A stretch of DNA of 64,000 nt from contig NZ_QJRL01000017.1 in NCBI RefSeq assembly GCF_003205205.1, forward strand, positions 1-64,000, written 5' to 3'. Made by a program: the position numbers and the translations under genes. The stretch comes from Pseudomonas sp. LB-090624. Its GTDB lineage: Bacteria > Pseudomonadota > Gammaproteobacteria > Pseudomonadales > Pseudomonadaceae. The notes beneath the pieces are model-generated. The model had not been told where the DNA came from. It worked only from the letters and a program-made list of their open reading frames with translations, and did not search any database. Positions 51,726-59,706 of this stretch are shown piece by piece. The first letter of the stretch is position 1. The number at the start of each line of letters is the position of its first letter.

Positions 51726-53234
51726 TCAGGCGTAATGCTTGGCCGCCGGGCTGCTTTCTGCCAGGTCCAGCGCCACGTCGTTTTCGGCACTGATCTTGTG
51801 GTACAGGGCAGCATCGGTCGCCAGGGTCTTCTCGCGTGCGGGGAAGATTTCCTTGAGCTTGGCAGCCCAGGCACCCTTGGCCTGCTCGGGGAAGCAGCGC
51901 TCGATCAGTTCCAGCATGATCGATACGGTTACCGAAGCGCCCGGCGATGCGCCGAGCAGGGCCGCCAGGCTGCCGTCCTGTGCCGAGACCAGCTCGGTAC
52001 CGAACTGCAGCACGCCGCCTTTCTTCGGGTCTTTCTTGATGATCTGGACGCGCTGACCCGCCACTTCCAGGCGCCAGTCTTCAGCCTTGGCCTGTGGATA
52101 GAAGCGACGCAGGGCTTCCAGGCGCTGCTCCATCGACTGCATCACTTCGCTGACCAGGTACTTGGTCAGGTCCATGTTGTCGCGGGCCACGGCCAGCATT
52201 GGGCCAATGTTGCCCATGCGTACCGACAGCGGCAGGTCCATCAGCGAACCGTGCTTGAGGAACTTGGTAGTGAAACCGGCATACGGGCCGAACAGCAGCG
52301 AAGTCTTGCCGTCCACGACGCGGGTGTCCAGGTGCGGTACCGACATCGGCGGGGCGCCGACCGCGGCCTGGCTGTAGACCTTGGCCTGGTGCTGCTTGAC
52401 GATTTCCGGGTTGTCGCAACGCAGCCATTGGCCGCTGACCGGGAAGCCGCCGAAGCCCTTGCTTTCCGGGATGCCGGACAACTGCAGCAACGGCAGGGCC
52501 GCGCCACCGGCGCCGAGGAACACAAAGCGGGCATCCACTTCGCGGCTGCCACCGCTGTTGACGTCCTTGATGCTCACGGTCCAGCCGCTGCCATTACGGC
52601 GCAGGCCAACGACTTTCTTGCTGTACTTGACCTGCGCGTCCGGCGAGTCGCCCAGCAGCTTGAGCAGCTTGTTGGTCAGGGCGCCGAAGTTGACATCGGT
52701 ACCTTTGGCCACGCGGGTTGCGGCGATATGCTGGTCGGCCGGGCGGCCAGGCATCATCAGCGGCATCCAGTCGTTCATCACGGCCTTGTCTTCGGTGTAT
52801 TCCATGTCGGCGAAGGCGTGGTGCTGCTTGAGCAGCTCGAAGCGCTTCTTGAGGAAGGAAACACCCTTGTCGCCCTCGACGTAGCTCAGGTGCGGGACAG
52901 GGTTGATGAACGCACGCGCCGAGCCGAAGTTGCCCTTCTTGCTCAGGTAGGCCCAGAACTGGCGCGAAACCTCGAACTGGGTGTTGATGTGCACGGCCTT
53001 CTTGATGTCGATGCTGCCATCGGCGGCCTGCGGCGTGTAGTTCAGCTCGCACAGGCCGGCGTGGCCGGTACCAGCGTTGTTCCAGGGGTTGGAGCTTTCC
53101 GCGGCTCCGGAGTCCATTGCCTCGACGACCTCAAGCTTCAGGTTCGGGTCAAGCTCCTTGAGCAGTACGGCCAGGGTGGCACTCATGATGCCCGCGCCTA
53201 CCAGTACCACATCAACCGATTCGTTCTGCGCCAT
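51726..53234 (-). CDS. mqo: Malate:quinone oxidoreductase
   Basis: A 502-residue FAD enzyme that oxidises malate to oxaloacetate and passes electrons to quinone at the inner membrane. The FAD fold VVLVGAGIMSATLAVLLKELDP lies at about 9-30, followed by NNAGTGHAGLCELNYTP, and the C-terminal FGTELVSAQDGSLAALLGASPGASVTVSIMLEL is the Mqo hallmark. It ends in a short AAKHYA tail. It is transcribed alone, ending at a bidirectional terminator. Confidence 0.97.
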   Translation of the reverse strand: MAQNESVDVVLVGAGIMSATLAVLLKELDPNLKLEVVEAMDSGAAESSNPWNNAGTGHAGLCELNYTPQAADGSIDIKKAVHINTQFEVSRQFWAYLSKKGNFGSARAFINPVPHLSYVEGDKGVSFLKKRFELLKQHHAFADMEYTEDKAVMNDWMPLMMPGRPADQHIAATRVAKGTDVNFGALTNKLLKLLGDSPDAQVKYSKKVVGLRRNGSGWTVSIKDVNSGGSREVDARFVFLGAGGAALPLLQLSGIPESKGFGGFPVSGQWLRCDNPEIVKQHQAKVYSQAAVGAPPMSVPHLDTRVVDGKTSLLFGPYAGFTTKFLKHGSLMDLPLSVRMGNIGPMLAVARDNMDLTKYLVSEVMQSMEQRLEALRRFYPQAKAEDWRLEVAGQRVQIIKKDPKKGGVLQFGTELVSAQDGSLAALLGASPGASVTVSIMLELIERCFPEQAKGAWAAKLKEIFPAREKTLATDAALYHKISAENDVALDLAESSPAAKHYA

Positions 53235-53347
53235 TTAACGCGTCTCCACAATCTACAGCTACCTAATTGACAGCATAGGACCTGGGTTCGCCAGGGTCGC
53301 CATGTCCGACTTTTCGCAGTTCTTTCAACTTCCGCGGACACCGCCAA

Positions 53348-53542
53348 TCAGTCTTCGGGTTCAGGTATTGAACGCCGTTTGCCACAGGTGCGGCAATTCG
53401 ACTTATGGTCAAGGTGTCGTGCGTGCGTTATGGAACGGTTCAGACACTCATGCGCGATGAGCGTATTTGCCGCCTGTTCAGGGCTGTTCGGGAAACATCT
53501 GCCGCTTTTGCACATGCCAGACTGTTCATTTGCTCGCCACAC
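53348..53542 (-). CDS. Possible cysteine-containing small ORF upstream of mqo
   Basis: A 64-codon open frame in the 600-base gap 53235-53834. The product has five cysteines, including a CxxC (NCRTCGKRR) near the C-terminus, which might bind zinc. Codon use is less GC3-biased than neighbouring genes and no ribosome-binding site stands out, so chance coding is possible. Its orientation puts it just upstream of mqo. Confidence 0.25.
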   Translation of the reverse strand: MWRANEQSGMCKSGRCFPNSPEQAANTLIAHECLNRSITHARHLDHKSNCRTCGKRRSIPEPED

Positions 53543-53612
53543 TCTTGTGAAGTTGTGAAAACCGTTTTTTCACGCTCTTTTGGAGACGTGAACCTCAAAA
53601 GGGGACTGCGCG

Positions 53613-53705
53613 ATGGCAACCCGCAGGTTCATGCAGTGTGAAGGGCCGGAAAAGCAGGCACGACAGCCGATGCAAGACCTGAGTGGAAGGCTCTCTGTGG
53701 GCTAA
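53613..53705 (+). CDS. Possible 30-residue small ORF
   Basis: A 30-codon frame begins at ATG 53613 with AAAAGGGG about eight bases upstream, a good ribosome-binding site. The product is polar, with one Cys and several Arg and Gln. Otherwise 53543-53834 shows no gene. This may be a leader or a chance frame. Confidence 0.2.
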   Translation: MATRRFMQCEGPEKQARQPMQDLSGRLSVG

Positions 53706-53834
53706 GCGGTGAAGTTGCCGGGGTCAATCGGCGAATGCGGGGCCCGATCAGGAGACGTCCTTATAATCGGGGGGAGATTATAGCGATGTCGCGGGCAGAA
53801 ATGTCGCCATTCGTGGTTTTTATTGCAGCGTTTG

Positions 53835-54068
53835 TCAGGCCGCGAGGATGCGCTGGTGCCAGCGGCGGCTTGCGCGGGCGCAAACCCGGGCGCTGGCGGG
53901 CAGTTCGCGGCCCAGCCAGGCCAGCTGAATTTCGCCGATCTGCACCCAGCCGCTGCCGCTGGGGGCCTGGGTGCATTGCTTGAAGGCCAGGCATCTGCCT
54001 TGTCCATCGAGGCGGGCGTAAACGTTGTGGCGCGGGCGTTGGAAGAGCAGGGTCCAGAGCGAGGCCAT
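53835..54068 (-). CDS. Small conserved pseudomonad protein
   Basis: A 77-residue protein that I believe is conserved among pseudomonads, function unknown. It is rich in Arg and Trp: MASLWTLLFQRPRHNVYARLD opens it, SGWVQIGEIQLAWLGRELP is a central amphipathic part, and RASRRWHQRILAA ends it. A short beta-rich fold is likely. It has GC3-rich codon use like its neighbours and a purine-rich site before the ATG. It is divergent from the YajG gene. Confidence 0.6.
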   Translation of the reverse strand: MASLWTLLFQRPRHNVYARLDGQGRCLAFKQCTQAPSGSGWVQIGEIQLAWLGRELPASARVCARASRRWHQRILAA

Positions 54069-54213
54069 GGCGACGGGTCCTTTGCGTTAGGGCTTGGTGC
54101 AAGGATACGGGCGCGGCCATGAAACGATTGTGACAAGCGGTTCGGACCGATGACTGGTCGATATCAGGCTAGGTATACTGTGCCCCTTAGCCGCATTTTC
54201 TGGAGAAACGCGC

Positions 54214-54798
54214 ATGTTGCAACGTCTGTTGTTCGGTTTGCTTGCCGTGGCCAGCCTTAGCCTGGTCGGTTGTGCCCACAGCCCGCAACAACTCAACCCG
54301 CAACCCACGCTCAAGGCCCAGTTGGCCCCGGTCGGCCACGGCCAGCCGGTGGTGGTCCGGGTGGTTGACGGCCGCCCATCGCAGTCCCTGGGCACCCGCG
54401 GTGGCATGTACCCCGAAACCAGCACCATCAGTGTCAGCGGTAACGACATCGTGCCCAAGCTGCAGGCCCAGGCCGAGGCTGCTGTGCGCCTGCTCGGCTT
54501 CACCCCGACGCCGAACGCCTACAACGCACCGCAGCTGACCGTGACCCTGGCAGAGCTGAAGTATCAGTCGCCGAAAGACAACCTCTATGTGACCGAGGCC
54601 ACCATTGGCGCCACGTTCCGTGCAGATGTGAAAAACGGCGGCCGCAGCTACAACGGCCGTTACGGTGCTTCGCTGGACCAGCGTTTCGGCATGGCGCCGA
54701 ACCAGGACACCAACACCCAGCTGGTTGGCGATGTGCTGAGCGATGCACTGACCCGCTTGTTCAAAGACCCGACCATCGGCCAGGTGCTCGGCCAGTAA
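54214..54798 (+). CDS. yajG: YajG-family lipoprotein
   Basis: A 194-residue lipoprotein. The signal peptide ends at lipobox SLVGC (Cys about 17), and the mature protein has PVVVRVVDGRPSQSLGTRGG and the YajG segment YVTEATIGATFRADVKNGGRSYNGRYGASLDQRFGMAPN. It is anchored in the envelope; function is unknown. A TGGAGAAACGC site precedes the ATG. The gene ends before a REP-like hairpin. Confidence 0.9.
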   Translation: MLQRLLFGLLAVASLSLVGCAHSPQQLNPQPTLKAQLAPVGHGQPVVVRVVDGRPSQSLGTRGGMYPETSTISVSGNDIVPKLQAQAEAAVRLLGFTPTPNAYNAPQLTVTLAELKYQSPKDNLYVTEATIGATFRADVKNGGRSYNGRYGASLDQRFGMAPNQDTNTQLVGDVLSDALTRLFKDPTIGQVLGQ

Positions 54799-54808
54799 GC
54801 GTGTTGTT

Positions 54809-54838
54809 GCCTGTACCGGCCTCTTCGTCGGTACAGGC
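54809..54838. terminator. Hairpin between yajG and convergent small gene
   Basis: Ten-base arms GCCTGTACCG and CGGTACAGGC surround a ten-base loop. The sequence resembles the Pseudomonas REP family (CTGTACCGGCCTCTTCG). It lies between two 3' ends and can end both transcripts, though T-runs are absent. Confidence 0.6.
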
Positions 54839-55045
54839 TCACGCTGCTGCTATGTGGAAATCCAGCAGGCTGAAGCCGGTGCTGGCATCCACCTCCGGCA
54901 AATCCTCATGCGCATGCCCGCCCAGCGCACAGTAGACCAGCCACTGACGGTCCTGCACATTGATGGCAAAACCATCGATCAGCGCCTGTTGTTCATCGCT
55001 CTGGGCAACGAGGTAGAGGCGGTCCTGGTTTTCGGCGTGCAGCAT
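54839..55045 (-). CDS. Small conserved hypothetical protein
   Basis: A 68-residue acidic protein (MLHAENQDRLYLVAQSDEQQ at its start). It has a beta-alpha pattern with two aromatic strands (QWLVYCALGG, FSLLDFHIA). No family is recognised. ATG 55045 is chosen because GGAG lies seven bases upstream; an ATG six codons earlier has no site. It converges on yajG. Confidence 0.6.
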   Translation of the reverse strand: MLHAENQDRLYLVAQSDEQQALIDGFAINVQDRQWLVYCALGGHAHEDLPEVDASTGFSLLDFHIAAA

Positions 55046-55205
55046 GGACAAGCTCCGTGTCATGAAAAGGCCGACAGGGTGGCCTGCTCAGATGACGAGC
55101 GGATGACAGATGAAATTTAATGACAGTTTGTCGCCAAGGCCGGGCGCCACGGGGCGAGTTGGGTAGAATGCGGGCCTTTGCCGTCGCTTTCACCGAGGTT
55201 GCGTG

Positions 55206-55466
55206 ATGTCCTTGCAAGTGCTCTGGGGGTTCCTGGCCGCCCATCCTACCAAGCTGATCAACGTACTGGCGCTGCTGCTGACCTGCCCGGGCGGGTTGCT
55301 GCTGCACAGCGCACGGCGGCGCGAGGCCGAAACCCGCGAGAGCCTGGCACTGGAGGAAGGGCTGGTGGATGCGTTCGACCTGCGGGTGCCCAAGTACTTT
55401 TATATTCTTGGGTTTGCTTGCCTGGCGATGGCGTTGCTGCTGTCCTGGTTCAGTACCTGGCTCTGA
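55206..55466 (+). CDS. Small inner-membrane hypothetical protein
   Basis: An 86-residue protein with two hydrophobic segments: about 15-33 (LINVLALLLTCPGGLLL) and 65-84 (FYILGFACLAMALLLSWF). A charged, glutamate- and arginine-rich middle (ARRREAETRESLALEEG) separates them, so a hairpin-like topology with a cytosolic loop is likely. The function is unknown. A hairpin follows the stop. Confidence 0.7.
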   Translation: MSLQVLWGFLAAHPTKLINVLALLLTCPGGLLLHSARRREAETRESLALEEGLVDAFDLRVPKYFYILGFACLAMALLLSWFSTWL

Positions 55467-55470
55467 AATT

Positions 55471-55493
55471 CCGGGGCCGCACAGCAGCCCCGG
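55471..55493. terminator. Hairpin between convergent small membrane gene and acyltransferase
   Basis: CCGGGGC (55471-55477) and GCCCCGG (55487-55493) form a seven-base stem between two 3' ends, without an obvious T-run. Confidence 0.6.
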
Positions 55494-55499
55494 TATCTG

Positions 55500-56666
55500 T
55501 CAGGCTACCGGCGCCTGCTGCTTGACCTGATACTGGTTACGCACCGGCGTCGCATACTGCAGCACCAGGTACGGACGCTGCTCTTCAGGGCAGGCATCCA
55601 GCCGGCGCTGCCATTCTTCCTTGGCTTTGGCCAGTTCGTCCGCCGGGAACACCTTCTCCGCCCGCGGCACTTGCAGGGCTTCGTCCTTGCCTTCCCACAT
55701 CGCATAGGCCAGGTAGTGCACCGGGAACAACCGGTAGCCACCCAGAATTTGCCGGTCGATTTCCGCCGCCAGCTGCTTGGTGTCCTCGTAGTACTCGGTC
55801 ACCGGGGGGGCAAAGTTGATGTGCACCCGCCCTTTGTAGCCGGTAATGCCCTTGGCAATGCTGTTGTCGTCCTCGCCCGGTGCCTTCTTGTAGGTGCCGG
55901 TGGTGGCGCGGATGTACAGCTCGCGGGCCTTGGCCTGGTCGCATGGGTCGTATTCGTAGCTGATCGATACCGGGGTCAGGTTCAGGCTCTGGATAACTGC
56001 CCCGAACGCCTCGTCCTTGCGGCTCATGTGGAACATCTTGAGGATCGCCGAGTCGGTTCGATCATCACCGTCCTTGGCCCGGCCTTCAGCCTGGGCAATC
56101 CAGATCGAGGTCGCGTCATTGCGGATCGAGTGATTGATGTAGGCCGAGAGCAACTGGTAGGCAGCGAGCTTTTCCCGGCGCCCACTGATCGAGCGGTGCA
56201 CGATGAAGCTCTTGTTCAGGCGCATCATGTCGCTGACGAACGGCTTTTGCAGCAGGTTGTCACCGATGGCGATGCGTGGGGTGGGCAAGCCTGCGTGGTA
56301 CACCGCGTAGTTGACGAACGCCGGGTCCATGACGATGTCGCGGTGGTTGGCCAGGAACAGATAGGCGGTACCGGCCTTGAGCTGTTCCACGCCCGAATAA
56401 GTGACGCCGTCGGTGGCGCGATCGATGGTCTGGTCGACGTAGTACTCGACTTTGTCCTGCAAGGTCGAAACGCAGGTGACACCGGCGAATTCCTTGCGCA
56501 GGCGTCGGGCGATCAGCGGCTTGAGCAACCAGCCGAGAGCTCCGGCCGCGCGCGGGAAGCGAAAGTGGGTGAGGATATCGAGGAATGCCGGGTCGCTGAG
56601 CAGGCGTGCCAGAACGGCAGGGACCTCAGCATCGTCGTACGGTCGGATGGCATCGAATTCGCCCAT
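55500..56666 (-). CDS. PlsC-like glycerolipid/acyl acyltransferase
   Basis: A 388-residue acyltransferase. The HX4D catalytic motif is in FLANHRDIVMDP near 130-141, as in PlsB/PlsC enzymes, and a second block IWIAQAEGRAKDG-DDRTD lies near 215-235. A long C-terminal extension of about 110 residues continues past the usual PlsC end. It acylates a glycerophosphate or lysophospholipid, or a related lipid. ATG 56666 (MGEFDAI) is preferred because GAGAG lies five bases upstream; an adjacent ATG one codon earlier is possible. Confidence 0.85.
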   Translation of the reverse strand: MGEFDAIRPYDDAEVPAVLARLLSDPAFLDILTHFRFPRAAGALGWLLKPLIARRLRKEFAGVTCVSTLQDKVEYYVDQTIDRATDGVTYSGVEQLKAGTAYLFLANHRDIVMDPAFVNYAVYHAGLPTPRIAIGDNLLQKPFVSDMMRLNKSFIVHRSISGRREKLAAYQLLSAYINHSIRNDATSIWIAQAEGRAKDGDDRTDSAILKMFHMSRKDEAFGAVIQSLNLTPVSISYEYDPCDQAKARELYIRATTGTYKKAPGEDDNSIAKGITGYKGRVHINFAPPVTEYYEDTKQLAAEIDRQILGGYRLFPVHYLAYAMWEGKDEALQVPRAEKVFPADELAKAKEEWQRRLDACPEEQRPYLVLQYATPVRNQYQVKQQAPVA

Positions 56667-56791
56667 CATGCTCTCTTGTTGGAAACGGCTAGGGTAATAA
56701 GGTAGGGGCGGGCTCCGAAAAACGGCTCGGACGCACACAGGCCCTTCAAACAGACCGGCAATTATACGCATAAGTCACCCCGGAGGCCGCG

Positions 56792-56974
56792 ATGCTTGAA
56801 ATTGCGTTCTACGATTGCCCTTATTGTGGCGAAGAAGTCGAAACCACGGTGGACCTGTCCGGTGGCGATCAGGAGTACATCGAGGATTGTCAGGTATGCT
56901 GCAAACCTATCCGCTTCGTGCTGCAGGTTCATGGCGAGGAGTGGATGCTGGATGTTTTTGGCGAGAACGACTGA
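56792..56974 (+). CDS. CPXCG motif-containing cysteine-rich protein
   Basis: A 60-residue protein with two cysteine pairs: CPYCG at 9-13 and CQVCC at about 33-37, separated by an acidic loop. It probably binds zinc or a metal cluster. Such CPXCG proteins are small, conserved and of unknown role. A CCGGAGGC site precedes the ATG. Its stop overlaps the next start (TGATG). Confidence 0.88.
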   Translation: MLEIAFYDCPYCGEEVETTVDLSGGDQEYIEDCQVCCKPIRFVLQVHGEEWMLDVFGEND

Positions 56975-57234
56975 TGCGGCGGATCTACGAACCGGAAAAC
57001 CTGCTTGAAGCCGAAATGCTTGTGGGCATGCTGGCCAGCGAGGGCATCGACGTGCAATTGATGGGCCGTGACTTGATGGGCGCTGTGGGCGAACTGCCTG
57101 TGCAAGGCCTGCTCGGCCTAGCGGTGGCGGATGAGCAGGCCGAGTACGCACGGCAGCTGATCGATGCGTACAATGGTGCCCAGCCACTGGTTGGCGACGA
57201 ACCGGAGAGTTTCCCCGGTACCTTGATCTGCTAG
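56974..57234 (+). CDS. DUF2007 family protein
   Basis: An 86-residue protein with the DUF2007 beta-alpha-beta unit: a strand MRRIYEPEN, a helix LLEAEMLVGMLASEGIDVQLMGRDL (about 10-34), and a helical tail ADEQAEYARQLIDAY. Described as a putative signal-transducing family; its binding partner is unknown. It begins on the stop of the CPXCG gene and is followed by SRAP after 15 bases. Confidence 0.88.
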   Translation: MRRIYEPENLLEAEMLVGMLASEGIDVQLMGRDLMGAVGELPVQGLLGLAVADEQAEYARQLIDAYNGAQPLVGDEPESFPGTLIC

Positions 57235-57249
57235 GTTCTGAATTCGCCC

Positions 57250-57870
57250 ATGTGTGGACGTTACGCCCTGTTTCGCTGGCCCCAGGCCCTTGCCAGTCTG
57301 CCGGGCTTTCCCGCAGGCCAGCCGGCCCAATGGAATATTGCGCCCGGGGCGTCGGTGCTGATCCAGCGCCAGCTCGACGGCCAGCAGCAGTTGGCCAAGG
57401 CACGCTGGGGGCTGACCCCGGCCTGGCTTACCGACCTGTCCCGCACCCCTGCCCATGCCCGTGCCGAAACGTTGGCCGAGCAACCCATGTTCCGCGAGGC
57501 GTTTCGCCAGCGCCGTTGCCTGATGCCGGCCAACGGTTTTTACGAGTGGCGGGGTACCGTGCGCAAGCGCCCCTATTGGCTGACGCCGGGGGAGGGCGCC
57601 TCGCTGTATTTTGCTGCTGTCTGGGAGGCCTACCCGGTGCAGGACCAAGTGTGGCTGAGCTGCGCGGTGGTGACCCAGGCCGCCATGAACCAGCGCCGGC
57701 CGCTGATCCTTGACGAAGCGGGGCAGGCGGCCTGGCTCGACCCGGATACGCCGGTTACCCGTTTGCATGAACTGCTGGCCAGCCCGCCGGGCCAACTGCG
57801 CGAGCGGGCCTTGGCGACTTTCGTCAATGATCCCAAGCTGGATGCGCCGGAGTGTCTGACCCCGGCCTGA
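57250..57870 (+). CDS. SRAP (HMCES/YedK) abasic-site-processing protein
   Basis: A 206-residue SRAP protein. Cys2 in MCGRYALF forms the thiazolidine link to abasic sites in single-stranded DNA. The remaining family marks are WNIAPG, WGLTPAWL, RAETLAEQPMFREAFRQRRCLMPANGFYEW (active Glu), and the His in TPVTRLHELL. It protects abasic sites during replication; linkage with SOS genes is known for the family. Confidence 0.95.
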   Translation: MCGRYALFRWPQALASLPGFPAGQPAQWNIAPGASVLIQRQLDGQQQLAKARWGLTPAWLTDLSRTPAHARAETLAEQPMFREAFRQRRCLMPANGFYEWRGTVRKRPYWLTPGEGASLYFAAVWEAYPVQDQVWLSCAVVTQAAMNQRRPLILDEAGQAAWLDPDTPVTRLHELLASPPGQLRERALATFVNDPKLDAPECLTPA

Positions 57871-57995
57871 GGTCCTGCCTGCCCCGGGCTGTTCGCGGCT
57901 GAGGCCAATGCAGGCGACGAAAATCTTCCCTGCGGCTATAGCGGCTACTGGCGACTCGGCCTAGGATACGGCGCATGTAAAAAGGGAGTGTTTTC

Positions 57996-58814
57996 ATGCG
58001 TAAGTCTTTTGTCGTCAGCCTTTTGAGTGCTGGCATCCTGCTGGCCGGCTGCCAGGCGGTGAACACCACCAGCGGCGGTGCTGTCGGCGTCGAGCGCCAG
58101 CAGTACATGTTCAGCATGCTCTCGACCGATGAGGTCAACCAGATGTACGCCCAGTCGTACCAGCAGACCCTGGGTGAAGCCTCGAGCAAGGGTGTGCTCG
58201 ACAAGTCCAGCGCCGATGCCAAGCGTGTGCAGGCAATCGCCAATCGCCTGATCGCCCAGACGCCCAAGTTCCGCCCGGATGCCGCACAGTGGGACTGGCA
58301 AGTCAACGTGATCAAGAGTGATGAGCTGAACGCCAACTGCGGCCCTGGCGGCAAGATCATCGTCTACACCGGCCTGATCGATCAGCTCAAGCTCACCGAC
58401 GCGGAAATTGCCGCCGTAGTGGGCCACGAGATCGCCCATGCCCTGCGTGAACACAGCCGTGAAGCCATGTCCAAGGCGTACGGTGTGGAAATGGCCCGCC
58501 AGGGTGCCGGTGCCATCTTCGGCCTCGGCCAGAGCAGCATGGCGATGGCCGACACGGTGGTGAACTACGCCATGACCCTGCCCAACAGCCGGGCCAACGA
58601 AAACGAGGCCGACCTGATTGGCCTGGAACTGTCGGCGCGTGCCGGCTACGACCCGAACGCCGCGATCACGCTGTGGAACAAGATGAGCAAGGCCTCCGAA
58701 GGGGCGCCGCCCGAGTTCATGAGCACTCACCCGGCGTCCGATAGCCGCATTGCTTCATTGCAGGCGGCGATTCCGAAGGTGATGCCGCTGTATCAGGCTG
58801 CGGCCAAGCAGTAA
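57996..58814 (+). CDS. M48-family metallopeptidase lipoprotein
   Basis: A 272-residue zinc protease with lipobox LLAGC (Cys about 19). The HExxH motif is in VVGHEIAHALREHSRE near 145-160, and the third ligand Glu lies in ENEADLIGLELSARAG near 205. It resembles LoiP/YcaL/BepA-type periplasmic proteases involved in outer-membrane quality control. AAAGGGAG lies upstream of the ATG. A terminator follows. Confidence 0.93.
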   Translation: MRKSFVVSLLSAGILLAGCQAVNTTSGGAVGVERQQYMFSMLSTDEVNQMYAQSYQQTLGEASSKGVLDKSSADAKRVQAIANRLIAQTPKFRPDAAQWDWQVNVIKSDELNANCGPGGKIIVYTGLIDQLKLTDAEIAAVVGHEIAHALREHSREAMSKAYGVEMARQGAGAIFGLGQSSMAMADTVVNYAMTLPNSRANENEADLIGLELSARAGYDPNAAITLWNKMSKASEGAPPEFMSTHPASDSRIASLQAAIPKVMPLYQAAAKQ

Positions 58815-58827
58815 TCGCTTGAATCGT

Positions 58828-58852
58828 GGGGGCGCCAAGCGCCCCCCTTTTC
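58828..58852 (+). terminator. Rho-independent terminator after M48 protease gene
   Basis: Eight-base arms GGGGGCGC and GCGCCCCC around CAA, followed by CCTTTTC. It lies 14 bases after the stop and 4 bases before the convergent transporter's stop. Confidence 0.85.
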
Positions 58853-58855
58853 ATG

Positions 58856-59440
58856 TTACCCAATCCAGCCACTGGCCTTCATCGCCGAGTAGACGGCCAC
58901 GATCGCCAGCACGAAGAACGCCGTGGCCGCCAGGCGGCGAATCAACGTCAATGGCAGCTTGTCGGCCGCGAAGTTACCCGCCAGCACCACCGGCACGTTG
59001 GCAATCAGCATGCCGAGGGTGGTACCGATGATGACCATGATCAGGTGCGGGTACTGTGCAGCCAGCATCACCGTGGCGACCTGGGTCTTGTCGCCGATCT
59101 CCGCCAGGAAGAATGCAATCAGCGTGGTCAGGAATGGCCCGAAGCGGCGTGCCGGGTTCTCGTCGTCGTCCATCTTGTCCGGCACCAGGGTCCACAGCGC
59201 CGTAGCGGTAAAGCTCGCAGCCAGGATCCAGTGCAGTGCCGAATCACTGAAGAAACTGCCGACCCACGCGCCAACGGCACCGGCGGCGGCATGGTTGGCC
59301 AGGGTGGCGGCGATGATGCCGGCGATGATCGGCCATGGCTTGCGGAAACGGGCAGCGAGAATGAGCGCGAGCAGTTGCGTCTTGTCGCCGATTTCGGCGA
59401 GAGCAACGATAGCGGTGGGGACCAACAGAGATTCCAGCAT
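58856..59440 (-). CDS. GDT1/TMEM165-family manganese exporter
   Basis: A 194-residue membrane protein with six helices in two repeats. Each repeat carries the family motif ExGDKT(Q): ALAEIGDKTQLLAL near 13-26 and FFLAEIGDKTQVATVML near 113-129. A charged loop with DKMDDDENP separates them. Bacterial members export Mn2+. The yybP-ykoY manganese riboswitch in its leader supports that role strongly. The ATG follows GTAGGAATCCTG. Confidence 0.93.
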   Translation of the reverse strand: MLESLLVPTAIVALAEIGDKTQLLALILAARFRKPWPIIAGIIAATLANHAAAGAVGAWVGSFFSDSALHWILAASFTATALWTLVPDKMDDDENPARRFGPFLTTLIAFFLAEIGDKTQVATVMLAAQYPHLIMVIIGTTLGMLIANVPVVLAGNFAADKLPLTLIRRLAATAFFVLAIVAVYSAMKASGWIG

Positions 59441-59470
59441 CAGGATTCCTACGGGGGCGGGTCGACACGG

Positions 59471-59519
59471 CTATGACACGTACAGCCTCCCCGCCCCGGG
59501 TAAGGTGTGCGTGTCATAG
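59471..59519 (-). promoter_or_regulatory. Expression-platform hairpin of the manganese riboswitch
   Basis: Perfect ten-base arms CTATGACACG (59471-59480) and CGTGTCATAG (59510-59519). The CCTA that closes the aptamer's P1 stem is part of one arm, so hairpin and P1 look mutually exclusive. Confidence 0.65.
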
Positions 59520-59661
59520 GTCTTGTCAAACCCCGTATCCGTCTATGCGGATCTCTCCATGCAGGCTCGCATGGGGGTCGCACGCGCCATGGTCTGTGGA
59601 CCAAGTATGTTGACGCGTACCGGGCGAGCTGGGTGCTCGCGGGAGACTACTCCCCTAGGAC
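59515..59661 (-). ncRNA. yybP-ykoY manganese riboswitch
   Basis: On the minus strand the leader reads TCCTAGGGGAGTAGTCTCCC, the conserved start of the yybP-ykoY aptamer. It continues to GTCAACATACTTGGTCC, CAGACCATGGCG, GCATGGAGAG and finally GACAAGACCTA, all family hallmarks. It lies between rsmC and the GDT1-type manganese exporter gene on the same strand. In E. coli, Mn2+ binding to this class raises expression of mntP and alx; here it should turn on the exporter. Confidence 0.93.
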
Positions 59662-59706
59662 GGTGCGGATTCTGCCTCGGTAAAACGCTTTGGGCAAGCG
59701 CTGTTT

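Noticed and set aside
51735..53270. Long open frame (511 codons) opposite mqo
   Set aside because: It is a mirror of the GC3-biased mqo gene; the product is His/Gln/Leu-rich with no recognisable domain.
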